A stretch of DNA of 64,000 nt, from contig JADQAV010000027.1 of the NCBI GenBank assembly GCA_019775845.1, positions 62,001 through 126,000 on the forward strand, written 5' to 3'. Shown piece after piece: positions 37,057 to 50,136 of the stretch. The position numbers and the translations under genes are program-made. Under the pieces are notes generated by a model, which was given only the letters and a program-made list of their open reading frames with translations, did no database searches and had not been told where the DNA came from. This stretch comes from Myrmaecium sp. VS I D KN 1 (Eukaryota > Ascomycota > Dothideomycetes > Valsariales > Valsariaceae). Within the stretch, counting starts at the first letter, position 1; each line of letters begins with the position of its first letter.

Positions 37057-38100
37057 CCTGCTTGAGCAGACGATCGCAGAGACAAAAAAACAGCACGCAG
37101 CAGCGAAAGTCAGAAAAGAAAAATGCAGAACAATCTCCAGTCGAGGAAGAGACCGTTGAAAAAAGGAGGGCTGGAAGAGGGGGTGTTGGACAGGAGTGTA
37201 GTGTAGTGTAGCACCTTTCCCCAAGGTAGTAACTACGGGAGTCTGCATCTTCATATGCTGCTGTGCTGCGGTGCTGTACTGGATTCTTCATCCTCGGGTA
37301 TAACATTCCACACACCTCTCCGCCTCCACCGGTGGTGGTAACTACCTTGTACGGTGAGACGCACGCATGCATGCCATAGCATCTGGCACATGGCGCCTAA
37401 GTAGCCACCCAGCAACGACGTATGTACCTACTGCCGACAGTACGGCAGTACGGTAGTACGATACGGTGTGGGTAGGTGGAGGAGGAGGATGATCCTATCC
37501 CATCCCATCCCCGCATCCCCTTTCCCTCTAGTACTTACCCCACACTTTCTGACCATGTGGTGGTGGGTGCAGGCGGGCGCGTCAGCCGGATCGGCAGTTC
37601 GGCGCGGAGACGGGGGGCGTCTTTCGGATGTAGAGCAGGTTGTCTATATCCGTGTCTGTGTATGGTATGTTTATGGGCATTGGGGGGGGGGGGGGGNNGG
37701 GTCTATCTATGGGGACGTGCGATGTCTTTCTTCTCTGTCCCTTTCCCCGTCCGCCGCTTAGGCGAGGAAGCGAGGCTGTGGATGCGAGGATACGGTGGGG
37801 GGATGGATTATGAGGAGAACCCTGTATATATACATATCCGTATGTACATATCCTCCAGGAGGATGCGAGACGGTTATGGAAGGCTGGCTGAGTCTAGTCT
37901 CAGCATTGTACTGATAAATTCAACAGCGCCGTGTTCGAAAATCTCCAGTTCGCTGTCGAAGCAGAGTGAACCAAGTAGCTGACTGCTGAACAGTAGCCAA
38001 AGGATACTACCACCTCATCGGCACATGGTGTAGATGCAACATCCATCCCGGTCAGTCCCTACCATATATAAAACAACCTCCACAACCCATCTCCCACCCC
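37057..38100. other. Intergenic region with a poly-G run and an NN gap
   Basis: About 1 kb. A G-homopolymer run with NN (37697-37698) interrupts it. Repeated TACGGCAGTACGG-like words occur at 37435-37465. No gene is recognised. Confidence 0.55.
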
Positions 38101-39319
38101 TCAAGCCCCCTCATTCGGCCCACCCACCCAGCTCGGCACCGTCTGCAACACCACCTGGCGATCGCCCTTATACGCCCCAACCACCAAGCGATTCAGCCAC
38201 GTCCCCAGCCGCAGCGCCGCCTTGCTAATCTGCAACTCCACGATCGGGTACGCGCCGACCGCGTAGCCGCTCGTTGCCAGATCCGTCCCGTTAAACATCT
38301 GGCTGTAGATGTAGTCGCAGTTCCAGCGGTTCGAGTCGCGGGCCCAGGCGAGGGCGCAGGCGACGGGGGTCGCCGGGTCGGTGCAGGCGAGCCAGTCCGC
38401 CGTCGGGACGGGGAAGGTGTCGGCGCGGGTGCGGGCCACGAGCGATGCCGGCCAGGGGGCGAGGGAGCGGTTGGAGAAGCGGGTCACGCCGGCGTCTTGG
38501 TAGACGATGTCGCCGTCCCAGACCTGAGGGATGTTTGCATCCGAACCGGTCAGTCTCCCGCTCGGCGCAGCGGAAAGCCGAAAGAAGACGAACGAAAGGA
38601 AAAAAAAAACCCCCCCGAGAGTGAAGCACTCACCGCATGCAACTCCGTCGACTCGTTCGCAAACGTCACATCAAAGCCATTCCCGCCCGAGGCCAGGCCC
38701 GACGCATGCAGCGGCTGCGTCACATCGCCGAGGAAGTGCGCGATCCACTTGAGCGCGTACGAGCACGTCAAATTCGCGCCGCCCAGCACACCCGGATCCG
38801 CCGCTTTGGCAGCCGCGATGCAGCCCTTGAGGATCTCGGTCTGATTGGCGATGGCGGAGACGACGCAGCCGCCGGCGGTGCAGTCGCGGTCGTAGTAGGT
38901 GTTGCAGTAGCTCGGGGGCTGTGAGGACGGTTGTCAGCTTCGTCCCGCTCTCTATTTGCGATGAAGGAAAGCGTTGGTTGAGGAAACATCGTACGTCGTC
39001 CGCCGAATCAATCCAATGCCACTGATACGAGAAGGCGCCCTCGTCCGTGTGCGCGTAGGCGTCCGCCCACGCCGCCGCCCGGCCGATCGAGCCGTTGTAC
39101 TCCGGTTCGAGGAGGCTGCCGAGCAGCGAGGACGCGTAGGTGGTCAGGTACGTCTCGGCCATGAAGCCGATCTGGTTGTGGACTGCGGAGGGAACAGATT
39201 GGTCAGTGAGGGAGTGATTGGAGCAGAGACGGACATCACGAACTATCGATATTCCATGCGGCGCATTGATACGCCAGCAACACGGCCGCCGCCGCGGAGG
39301 AGGAGCGGAGAAGAGGCAT
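38101..39319 (-). CDS. Secreted S1/P1-type zinc nuclease
   Basis: Single-strand-specific nuclease/3'-nucleotidase of the S1-P1 family, secreted and dependent on three zinc ions. Exons (minus) are 39319-39244, 39182-38995, 38918-38634 and 38523-38101, giving 323 aa. A signal peptide (MPLLRSSSAAAAVLLAYQCAA) is followed by Trp22, which becomes the first mature residue as in P1. His27 keeps the W1/H6 spacing. Further zinc ligands are in YQWHWIDSADD, WIAHFLGDVTQPLH and STELHAVWDGDI. Cys pairs for disulfides and several N-glycosylation sites (NGS, NQT, NLT, NES, NRS, NGT) are visible. Intron 1 falls between Trp22 and His27; I used the GTTCGT donor because it is the only one that keeps the frame and this spacing. 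Confidence 0.94.
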
Positions 39320-40930
39320 AGCTGCTCAGGTACAGTCTAGAGCGGAGAAGAGAGCAGCAGCAGCGAGTCAAACGACACAATCAGCCTCCGGAACAAGAAC
39401 AGGAACAGGAAGAGGAGAAATGAAGAAGAACAAGATCCACGGCGTCACATAGTATCACTTATATATCGTCACAATGCATCTGTTGCGGGGTTGTAGGAGC
39501 TTCCATTGATAGACGGGAAGGCTGGGAGGGATCGCGGTAGTAGTCAAGGGAGGGAGCTTGGGCCACTCTATAAGCTCAGCTTGGTGCCTGCTGTGCCTTA
39601 TCTTCACATCCCACCTGACTATTCCGGTCAAAGGCCCGGAGCGGGATCGCAGCACGGCCAAGGCTCTATCAACACGCCTTGTAGGATGCGGAAGAGAAGG
39701 AAGTGGCTACATAGTTCGGATTGTACATGACGATGGAACTCAGCTGTCGATAGGTACATTAGCAAACGATCCGGAGGCGGAGCGGATAGATCCAACGGAT
39801 ATAGCTTCGTTATTTATCAAGCACAAGCACTCCAACATCATGACAAATATGTATGTATATAGAAGATATATACCGCGTATATATATAGATGAAACCAAGG
39901 GTGGAGAGCAAATCCAAAAAGCCCAGAAAAAGAAGAAAAAAAAAAAAGAACCATCAGCCCATTAATGTCAGTAATGACCCAAGTGATGATTTGAATAGTC
40001 CAAGAAGGAAGAAGGCAATACAAACAGCAAGAAAAAGAAGAGGGGGGAAAAAAAGCCAAACCGAACAAGAACCCATCATCACCGCATTCCCTATCCCGTC
40101 TATGGTGAAGAAGTAAAGAAAGGGCAAGAAACCAAGGGAAAAAGAAACCCCTCCCGAGGTCCACTCCACTCGCAACGGCCATCATCGGTCGTCTATTGTG
40201 AGGGAGAGGGGAAGAGAGGAAGAAGAGATGAAATCCCACCATCGGGAAGAGAAAAAACCACAGAAAGAAATAGAAAAAATCGAAAAAACTTTTATATGTC
40301 CGCCCGTATTCCCGTTGACCCATCGAAAAAGGGTGAGAAGTAACGCCAGGAGGATCCCCTAATGATATCGAATGTGTACCAATCCCAAGATAAGGTCGGC
40401 TTCCCTAGGTTAGGAGAAGAAGAAGGAGGAGGAGGAGGAGGAGGAGGGAGAAGAGAGACGGGTCGTGAGCCAAAAGGTAAAGGGAGGATGGTCCAAAAAC
40501 CACTTCCCGGATGACCAAATGCATAACACAATCTCGTTCCTCCGTTCAATGGCATCGAACACAAACCGTCATGACCCAAGCATTCCCGTGTCGTTTTTCC
40601 CCAAATAGGGCACGTTCTGTCCATGTGCGGCCGTGGATGACAAAAAGACGCCGTGTGTGTATGCCAAAAGGGTTGAAATCAAGGGGAAATGAAGACTGGA
40701 GTTTTTTTCCCCTCCGTCCCCGTCCTCCTCTCTAAGCAATCGTGACAACGCCGAAAACCCAACCTGAGCCGGAGAGGGGAATCTATGCCGCTGGAGTATA
40801 TGGAGATGATGAAGATGTTGATGATGATGATGATGCCGTAAAGGTGAAGAGATGGGCAACCGCCCCTCAGGAACAAAACCGTAATGAGTGAAGAACAGGA
40901 TTCCCGCATGCACGAGACCGAGGGTAGCGA
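39320..40930. other. Intergenic region between the nuclease and the SFP1-like gene
   Basis: About 1.6 kb. It contains the nuclease promoter, an A/purine-rich block (39890-40060), a GGA/GAG run near 40430-40450 and an ATGATG-type run near 40810-40835. No gene is recognised. Confidence 0.5.
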
Positions 40931-42812
40931 TCAGAACATCCCGTCAATGCCCGTGATGCCGGCGCCTGCGACGTTGACGTTCATGCCCTGCAGACCGGGA
41001 CCGAGGGCGCCGAGGGAGGCCAGATGCTGCAGCTTGAGCTCCGGGTTGCACTGCGGCGAGTGTGCACGATGGTACTTGAGGCCGTTCAGGTTCTTGTACC
41101 TCTTACCACACACCTCGCATCGGTACGGCTTCTCCTTCTCCATACCCACCGTTCCAGGATATGGGATCGACGTTAGCGGATCGACAATCGAGAACGTGCC
41201 ATCGGCATTCTCTTTAAGCTGCTGGTTTTGGTGACCGTGCTGGAAGGCTGTTAGCCACTGCACTAGAGATATTGCAGTAATGTTCACGCACCTGCTTGTG
41301 ATATTTTAGACCGTTCTGATTCTTATAAGCCTTTTCACACCCAATGACCGGGCACTTGAACGGCTTGTTCTCTTCCTGCCACAGGATGGGCGGAATGTTA
41401 GCTCCAGCCATGATCTGTTGTTCCCGAATGCGCTTGGCAAGTTCGCTATCCTCTCCCATCTGCGAGTTGCGGAAGGCCATCTGAAGCTGTTGCTGGGTAA
41501 GTCCATTCTGCTTGCTGAAGAGACGCTTGGCGGGCTGATCGATTGTGCCATCCAGATTGGCCATGCCGGCGCCGAAACCGAAATTACCCCAGCCCTGGTC
41601 ATTGCCCATCATCTGCCCCATCGGGACACCCTGCATATAGCCACCCGCCATATCGCTGTCGAACTCAGCAGGGGTTCCAGGGACGGAGGACTCCGGTGAG
41701 CTTTTGTTTTGCCCTTGCAACGAGTTTGGTCCTAATGTGGGCGTATTTACGGAAGAGACTGTCGGGTTGTGTTGCAAACCAAAACTCTGGTTCGACGGTG
41801 TGTTCGGCGTTGAGCTTCGCATTCCTTGATTGAGGTTCGCTACGTTGATGTTAAGCTGGGGCGTGGATCTGTTGCCGTTCTGTCCGTATTGCTGCTGCTG
41901 CTGTTGCTGCGACTGGAAGGACTGTTGCTCTTCGATCGGTGTGAGACCTCCCGCATCATCCATTTCCATATCATCTAGTGTGTCCATATCTTGCACGGTG
42001 GAGAGATTTGACCGGTTGAAGCCGTCGGAGTTCTGCCGATGTGATCGGAACCCCGAGTGGGCAGGGCGGAAGCCAAACTGACTATGACTATGATCGTGAG
42101 ACTGGAAGCCGTGATTGTTTCCGCCCGCATCGGCTCTGGCGTTTGGGTGCAAGCCTCCTTGACCAGACTGCGAAGATGTTCTCGGCAAAGCTTGTCCGGA
42201 GGCGGTCGCGTGCGCCTCTTCGAAATGTTGTAGCAAGTCGTGGAGGGAATCGAGGGTCAGTCCGCAACAGGTGAAGTCCTTCATAAAGTTGGCTTCCATT
42301 TTCGGCAGGTATGAAGAAGAGTGGAAAGAAGGAGATTGGTTGAAGGGGGCGGGAGAGGTTCCGGCCATCATGATGCTGTTGACCGTCCAAGTTAGCGATT
42401 ATCGGGCATACGTCAGACCAGACCATCGACTGCAAACTTCGCGAACGGTAGAGGGAACATACTCATCTCTTATCCAGCTTCCGACTGAAACTCCTCCCCA
42501 GCTCATGCCGTTGAGAAAGCTGCCCGCCGCACTCTCGCGTCGTCCGCGATCCTTCATGCTGATCGGACGGGCGCCCGCATAGTACGAGCCGAAGAGCCCG
42601 TTGTTGATCGAGTCGGCGCGAGCGGCGCTGAGGCTGGGACGCTGGCCATTAGGACCAGTGACGCCGATGTTGATGGCGGATGTGGGCATGCCACTCGCAC
42701 CCGCTTCGCGGAGCGCATTGGTCAGGTTGGATGTTTGTGTCTGAGTCTGGGGAGAATTGGACCCGACGCGGCCGTTGGCGGCGATGTCGAGGGGGGAACC
42801 TGGCCTCTCCAT
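40931..42812 (-). CDS. sfp1: SFP1-like split C2H2 zinc-finger transcription factor
   Basis: Related to yeast Sfp1, a nutrient- and stress-responsive activator of ribosomal protein and ribosome-biogenesis genes. Exons (minus) are 42812-42463, 42375-41292 and 41239-40931, giving 580 aa from Met in [15 protein letters not shown] conserved N-terminal region (SQTQTSN-like stretch, [36 protein letters not shown]) is followed by [20 protein letters not shown], a Gln/Asn-rich middle with a short poly-Gln, and two fingers far apart as in Sfp1: Cys458/Cys463/His476/His481 (split by intron 2) and Cys519/Cys522/His535/His538. The frame stays open upstream to about 43397. Part of that text (SFLFESDILFEDTGDYTSPLF) looks protein-like, so a longer N terminus is possible. 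Confidence 0.88.
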
Positions 42813-45800
42813 GTCTCTGGCCGCAACCGAGGTTTGGCGAGGCGACTCCGAGAACAGCGGGGAGGTGTAATCGCCCGTGTCCTCGAACAGGATGTCGGAT
42901 TCGAAAAGGAAGCTTCTTTGAGCACTTGGACCGTCACTGCCCGTCGGCTTCTTCTTCTGCCCGGTAAAAAAGAGGTCGTTGTTCTTGAGGAGACCGGGTG
43001 GGGGTGAGGTGGCGGATGTTTCCGGGGTAGAGACGGAAACGCTGTCTACGGTGGACTCGCTGTCTACGGTGGACTCGCGCTCACGGTCAAGGAGAGCGGG
43101 CGAGCGGCAGAGAGATGGGACTGGAGAGAGACTGTCGCTGCTTTGCGGATCCAGATTCGCGATCGGAGAGGTGTGTATGTCTGGTGCGGTCGCTGTCGCT
43201 GTCGCTGAAGCGGTGGGTGGAAGTGGATTTCGGGGATGGTCCGTACTAAAGGAGGCTCCGGGAAGGCGGCGTGCGTGCGGCGTACGGCGGAAATGGCGGC
43301 CTGGGTTGGAGGCGTGTGGCGGTAAGGGTTGGGCGAGTGCAGATGGACAGGTAGCGATGCTGGCTGGAGGACGGTGAAGGGCAGCAAGGCAAGGCAAGGG
43401 AAGTGAACAGCTTTCGGCAGCACTGGAAGTTGATGAGTCTCTCAGCCGGGACGATTATGCACGCAACGGAGGAGAGCTGGAAGAGCTGAGGGAGTAGCGA
43501 GGCCAAGTGCACGATTGGATTGCCAGAGCGGTGACCCGAGTATGACGGTCGACGGTGGACGGTCGATTTGGGGATTACTGCAGCACGTCCACTCACGACC
43601 TGGGCTAAGGTGCAGAAGGGAAAGGCCCAGAGGACCCTTGGCCCGCACGCTGGGCTGCCTCGAATTGGGTTGGGTCGTCCTTGCGCCAGAAGTCCGCCAG
43701 TAGCCTGCCCAGTCCGCCAGTCCGCCAGTCCGTGAGGCCGCCATTCCGCCATCCCACCCAGTCCACCAGGCCACCAAATCCCACCAGCCCGCCAGGCGAA
43801 CGACCTTTACCTAAACGACCACTCTGCGGCCATCCTTCGAGTCAAGCGCCTGGTCGAAGCTAAACGCTTCGGCATCGTGCGCCGCCGCAGGAGCGAGGAA
43901 TCATCTCAGAGCCATGCCCACCATCGGCCGCTCCTCTCGAGACGTGGGCGCTAAAAGTTACCGTGGGAGTTAGATATGTGCTACTGCGTTACCCGGTAAC
44001 TCCCACCTGCTGCCTAGCAGATCCATAAGGAGTACATATCGACATACTACTCTGCTTCTTCATAGCCCTACCAGTGCTGATGCCACTGCATCTTATCGAC
44101 ACAACATCTCCTGTACACCTCGTCAGATCAGCAGTCCCCCGATCCTTCCACCGTCGGAATCGGTCCCGTCCCGACTGAGGTCATAGACATCTGCGTGAAT
44201 GTACAAGGACGACGGCGGTGCTTCATGCTGGGTAAGCTTTTGCCGAACGGTGGCGCCGGCTGAAGTACGGAGGTAGAAGGACAAAGGTAGGTACTTACGT
44301 ATGTACCGGGACGTACCGTACAAAGCACGCTGCGGAGGAGACCTTAAAACCGCAAGGTTATTCCTTCACCTAGATGCGATTACACGCTCCCCAGCTCCGA
44401 AGCCGTCTCTCATCTGGCGTAACGGCAGCGGACCATATCGTCAATCAATCGAAGAAGCGGAAAGTTGACGCAGGGCGAGCTTCTCATTGTTGCAAGGCGC
44501 TCCGGCACTGTTGTCGTCGCCGCCGCCGCCATCACCGCCGCCGCCGTATGCTGAGAGCCCGGTGCGAAGTTGGCCGACCGGTGCAGGTGGGCCATACGAC
44601 GCCGTGGGCTGCTTTCTTCCCCTCCACACCTCACCGCAGAGGTTCCTTTCCAACACACCAAGTGCCGCCCGTGGAACAGCGGGCAGGCCTTCTAGAAGCC
44701 CAAGTTCAACTCCACATGAGCGGACTTGCGCGTGCGCACCCGCCGCACCGCACTTCTCAATCTGCCTGCCACACGTACCGCGCCCACACGTGGCGGTCGC
44801 TTGTGATGGTGGCATTAGGCGGTGCGGTGCGGTACGGGTACATCGTAATGTGCCGTGACCTCTAAGTTGGGTATAGCAATGGGCATGGCAAAGGTCATCG
44901 ACCATAGCAATGGTACTGTTCTGGTTCTGTTCTGGTTCTCTTCTTTGCTCGTGGGCGGTTGCTGACCGGACTCTGCTAATTGGTACCTGAAACCACTCTC
45001 AACAAACCGCTCTGATATTGCTCCGGAAGCCGTGAACAAGTGTACCACCCACAACCCACTAGTTACTGTGCTCCTCGGGCAGCGCACGCACAACCCACGG
45101 CGGAACTCTGGAGATTCCGGGACCCTGTGTGTGATCGGGCTGCCCCTGCATCAAGCCGCGCATCCACACACCGGGAGAGAGAGAGACAAAGAAAGAGAGA
45201 GAGCGCGCAAACCGGCAATCCGTTCTTCGGCTCTGTCACCGGTCGACCCCTGCCGCAGCCGTTTCGTTCTTTCAACCTGCAGAATCTCTGGTGCTGCGGC
45301 GGCGCCGGCGCTCGCCGTCTCACTAACTTCGTACCGCGCAGCCTTGCTCCATTTATTCCATCCCGCCAGGGCACCATACAGATTCTGTATGGGTGGTTGA
45401 ACGTCAGGTTCGAGGGGAAGGGGGGAACACGATGCAACCCCAAGCTGACGCAGAAGGCGGCACGCACAAAATCGCATTGTCCCCCCCCCCCTCTCCCCTC
45501 TCTCGCCCCACCGGTCACCGATGATCACAGTGTGTGTGTGCGGTTCTGAACTTCCGCAGTATGCGTGCTGCCCATCAATCCTGCCCATCTTCCTCTCTTC
45601 CCTTTTCTCTCCCATGCAGTCTGCGCGCAGCACGTTATTAGCCTCCTTCTGTGCAACATCTTCCCGCACGCAATTAACGATCGGGATCTCGCTGGCGAGC
45701 CCTCCTCCCCTCCGCGAACCAAGAGGAGGGGACGGGAACCTCCAAAGGCCCGGCAGTGTGGGTAAGTCAGATCTGGCTGATGGCCCGGAGCCGAAACGCC

Positions 45801-47213
45801 CGCCATTGATTGTGAGAGAGCCCGAGGTTGGGTGGGGCGGTTTTTGACGCGCCCGGCCACCCACCCACGGGAGAAGGAGCCAATCATGGAGCAGCGTCGG
45901 GCTTAAGCGGAGGTCGTTTGGGTACGGGCGTAGGGCGGCGCTGTGTAAATTACGGTATAGGGTTAAGGGGAGTTAGTAGGTAGTAGGTATAGCGAGTACT
46001 GATATCAAAGGGCTGCATTCTCTTCTCCCTTTCCCTCTCCCTATGCACAATAGAACCTCTTTCATTCAACCCGCGAAAGCTTATTAACATATCTATAGTA
46101 AATACCGTATATCTGCTCCTCCTTCCCGCCAAATAAACTCCCCCGTTCTCCTCCCCGCAGTCCGGGACTTTTCTCGGACTTGCGTTTCATCTGATCTTGG
46201 CGTGTACCCTGGTAAGTAAAGAAGGGCTTTGCTGACTCATCATCAGTACCCCAACCCGCCAACCCGCCGCCTTGTACCTCAACTCCAACTCCACCAACTC
46301 AACGCGGCATCCCCATTACCCGAAAGCGGTTAATACGGTAGTAGGAACATACATAAGAAAGGGCCTAAGGTGCCTAGCTGCCGGCGTCCCCGGAGCCGAG
46401 GGGGTCTTTATTAGGGCTTGTGCTTATATAAGGTAAGTACTTGACTGCTGCTTTGGATGGATGATTACTTGATTGGAGGGGATCTGGGTTGGGCTTCTGT
46501 TTCGTGTAGTTCGTCACGGGAGGAGCGGGGCTGGGAGGAGGGAGAGGAGCTGGGCTGGAAAGGATAGGGTAGGTAGGGTATGTATAGAGGAGGATGGAGG
46601 CTCGCTTGGACGAATCTATAGTGTGGTGTGGGATAGGTATGTCGGCGAAAGGATCATGCTGCTGCGAGGCCGGGAGTGAAGCTGCACTGGGAGTATGGAT
46701 GATGATGATCAAGATGTGGAGAGGTAGATGTGAGTACATGTTCTAGCGCCTAAAGGTAACAGTTGAGGAGGAAATAGCGTGAGGGGGGGGACGAGAGCGA
46801 GGACAACGTTGCTTTCTCTCTCTGGCTTTCTTTCCAAGTTTTGGCGGTTCACGGGTATGTACTACCCACATGATTGAGAGGCTCAATGAGTGAGGAATAG
46901 AGACAGACGGAGAGAACTTCAAAACATGCTGTCTTTTTTGAAGCCCGCTACATAGACATGAGTGTGAAATAGGCTGGTCGCGCCATGTAAGGGCCAGATC
47001 CGGCTTCTAGAAGGTCATGCTATGCCGTAGTTTGATCGTCTTTCAAGTAGGATAGAGCAGCTGTGCGTGTAATTGATGCTATTCCCGCCATCGTGGGTGC
47101 GAAGTCGGGCAGAAAATAACTTACATTCCCCCGTTTAAATGTGTACAAGGCTAGATCTGACATCACCCTTCCACCAGCACGAACCCCACCATCTGGCGAC
47201 AGCCGTCAACCAT
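42813..47213. other. Long gene-poor region upstream of the SFP1-like gene
   Basis: About 4.4 kb. The first 0.6 kb could be an N-terminal extension or leader of the SFP1-like gene. It contains a CCGCCAGT-type repeat (about 43690-43800), a (GA)n run (45176-45206), GGTAGGTAC-like words (44285-44320, 46560-46580) and a CT-rich zone. Several 100-240-codon ORFs on both strands overlap each other and lack recognisable domains. I call no gene. Confidence 0.5.
43690..43800. repeat. Degenerate GTCCGCCA / GCCACCA tandem repeat
   Basis: A run of 8-12 bp words (AGTCCGCC, AGTCCACC, AGGCCGCC, AGGCCACC) repeats about ten times with drift in the distal upstream region of the SFP1-like gene. Confidence 0.65.
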
Positions 47214-49597
47214 CTAACCCTCCGCTTCAATCTCGTAGCTGTTGGACTTGTGCTTCGGCTCGAAACGGAAGTCGGGATGAGCCGGTCCCAAGAACATTTC
47301 ACTGGAGAAGAGGGATTAGCGAACAATGTCCGAACTCATCGATAGGGCGAAAGATGCATCATACCTGATCTTGATCCAATCCTTATAGTTATCACTGCTG
47401 AGGAGGGTCTCCAGCTCGTTCCGGCCGCGGTACGCGGGCGGGCGGTCCTGGATGTGCGGCGGGAGATGCTCCAGCAAGCCGAGCGGGACGTACCGGCAGG
47501 CGAAGCTGAGCCACTCCAGCAGGAAGCGCCGGGTGGTGCCGACCCCGATCTCGTCGGAGCCCCACGCCTCCAGCCCGTACCGGGCGAACTTCTCGACGTA
47601 CGCCAGCCGCTCCGTCGCGGACTTGTCGAGATACTGGCCGGTCTCGATCTCCTCGAAGATCCAGGGCTTGATGAGGGCGCCCCGCGCCACCATCACCGTG
47701 TCGACCTGGGCTTGCTCGAGGTGGTTGTAGTAGTCCACGTGCGAGTAGCAGTCGCCGTTGCCCACGAAGTAGACCTTCCCGCCGTTGGCAAGGTCGCGAG
47801 GGTCTGCTTCCGCTGCAGTGTCCGTTTTGTCGCCCTGCTCGCGTTTCAGCCTCTTGATGAGAGCGGAGCATTGGGCGATGTAGTCCCAATCAGCACTCCT
47901 GGTGTACCGTTGCTGCCTGCTTCGGCCATGGAGAGTGATTGCCGCAACACCGGCGGGGCCGCCCTCAATAGCTTCAGGGCCACCAAGCACCAACCGCTTC
48001 ACAAGCTTTTCCGCTGTCGGCTGGTTATCCTTGGTGCCCATTCGAATTTTGACAGTGATAGGGACTTCACCAGACACGGCGTTCATGCCGGTCAGGATCT
48101 TCTCCAGCTTGCCCGGGCTGTCCAAAAGCGCAGAACCTGCACCCTGTCGATACACAAGATCGATGGGGCAACCGCAGTTCAGATCAATCGCCCGAAGGTG
48201 CGGCACATGGCTGGTCAGGATCTCCGTCGTCTTTAGCGCCAACCAGGGCTTGTTGGCTGCGATCTGAACGCCAAACTTCAGATCTTTGGGATTGTCATAC
48301 CCTGGGAGAACAGTTCCTTTTCCGAGGAACCGAGGCGGTGTCGTCTCGGACTTGTGAGCCTTCATCAAGGCCCATTCACCCTTCTCGCCTTGAAGGAGAG
48401 GCAGACCCATAGCCATCTCGGACCACGTCACTTGAGCCCCAAGCTCAACGGCCAGACGCCTGAAAGGCAGGTTGCCCTGAGTGGTCAAGGGAGCAAGCAT
48501 AGGTGTCTCCGGACCATAGTAGAGGCGACGCTTTTCGGAGGGCTTGAATGGCGCTTCTATGTATTGGGCTCGAAGCTCGTCAGCCTCCTCCTTCGTTTTC
48601 TTGCCATTCTCGACGGACTTGGCAATATCCAGATGCTTGTTGATCCACTCCGAATACTCGTCCGCTTTGGGTGTCTTTGTCCTCTTCTTGCTCAGGCTTA
48701 TTCTCTGCTCAGCAGGTAGAACGTTGACGATGCCGACTTCTCCCTCCACCACACCCTCCTTCTCCGCCGCAGCCTTGCGGGCCGGATCTTCAGTGAGCAC
48801 CAACTCCTTCCTCCCGTCCGCAGCCGCTCGCTCCTCCGAATGTGAGCTCGCGAAGCGACATTTCCAACCCGCATTGCAGACGCCACGGACGTTCCAGACC
48901 GGACACAGGCCGTCGAACGTCTTCAGATCCTCGCGTTTGCCTTCTTTCAGGTACTTGCGCAGGTCGTGCTCGAACTTGCACGAGTCGCCGAATTTGCATT
49001 CCTTGGGGGAGAACTCAGGACTCAGAGCTCTGGACGAGCACAGCTGCAACGCATCGCGCGAGCTTCCGAACGTGCGACCAGTGTTCTGACCCTTCTGCTT
49101 CTTGTTCTTCTTGCCATTCTTGCCGTTGTCCCTATCGTCCTGACCGCGGTTCTTCGACGCTTCGGCTGCGTCATCATCGATGGCGGTTGCAGCGGGGGCT
49201 GGCTTGGATCCAGTAGGATAGAGAAGATACCTATGCATGCACATCAGCATTTCGAGCCATGGGTTATAGAGAGGGCCGTAGTAGCTTACTCAGGCTTGAT
49301 TGACGCCACACCCTTCCGTCTCTCAGAGGTGTTTGCCGCACTCAGTGAACTGGGCTGGCGATCATCTCCGTCTGTCTTGAGGCGCTTGGCGGGTGACTGC
49401 TCGAACTCTTCGTTCGAATTGACACCGGGCAGACCATGCCTCTCAATTTTCTCTGCCTTGGTCGTCGCAGAATCACTGGGCAACGGAGGCTGAGGCGGAT
49501 GCGCATTGTCTGCGGTTGTTCCAGCGGCCGGTGGTTTCAGAGGAGACTCTGGATCGAGAGGATTCGCAGTGGGAGTGTACGGCTTGGAGTCCTCCAT
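47214..49597 (-). CDS. dus3: tRNA-dihydrouridine synthase DUS3
   Basis: FMN enzyme reducing U47 in the tRNA variable loop (and some mRNA uridines). Exons (minus) are 49597-49290, 49230-47365 and 47301-47214, giving 753 aa. A disordered N terminus with a basic Lys/Asn run is followed by two CCCH zinc fingers ([11 protein letters not shown] and [16 protein letters not shown]). The TIM-barrel synthase begins near [20 protein letters not shown], continues through [13 protein letters not shown], and has the catalytic Cys457 in [20 protein letters not shown], then [19 protein letters not shown] and VFVGNGD-type FMN contacts. Intron 2 sits near the C terminus; exon 3 encodes only the last 29 residues and keeps the frame. 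It is longer than yeast Dus3 (668 aa), mostly in the N terminus. Confidence 0.96.
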
Positions 49598-50136
49598 GAT
49601 TGCTCTTGGGTTCAAAGCACACCGGGAGTGATTTACAGCAAGCGAAACCACAACCTACGCAGCTGAAGTTCAAGCAAACCAAGTATTAACTAGCACCTAC
49701 TAATGCATTGGATATAAGAGGGGCATTCACTATCGATACTGACACGGCAATCTCCAGCCTGGGCACGAAAAAAAATCCAAGTGGGACAGTTTGGACCCTG
49801 AAAACTCAGGCTCACACTGTCTGGGGCTCCCTTTCTGGGCCGGCTCGCTTGGCTTGTTTTCACTTTGTGGGTGACGTAGAGCTTTCCCGACCGCCCAGCC
49901 ATCGTCACAGGCAGCTATCCCTCTCATCAGCTCCGCCTTCACTTCCCTACAACAACCACTTCGACAACAGCAACTCGTCGCTCATCCGGCCCTGAATCTC
50001 TCCATTGCCGGTCACGGACAACTCTTATACCCTTTCTTTACCCGCTTTGGAACGCACAAACCGACCTCACCTTCATAAACAACTTCCAAACCTCCAAGCT
50101 TCCCCGCTCTAAGCTGACCACCCGCAATCGACCAAG
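49598..50136. promoter_or_regulatory. Divergent region between DUS3 and the BAP31-like gene
   Basis: 539 bp between divergent starts, with a C/A-rich leader on the right. No other feature is recognised. Confidence 0.45.

Noticed and set aside
46374-46739. 120-codon ORF with a hydrophobic N terminus that could mimic a small secreted protein
   Set aside because: The hydrophobic stretch is a short Ile run, no Cys pattern or domain is seen, and the rest is Pro/Ser-rich with no intron or leader evidence.
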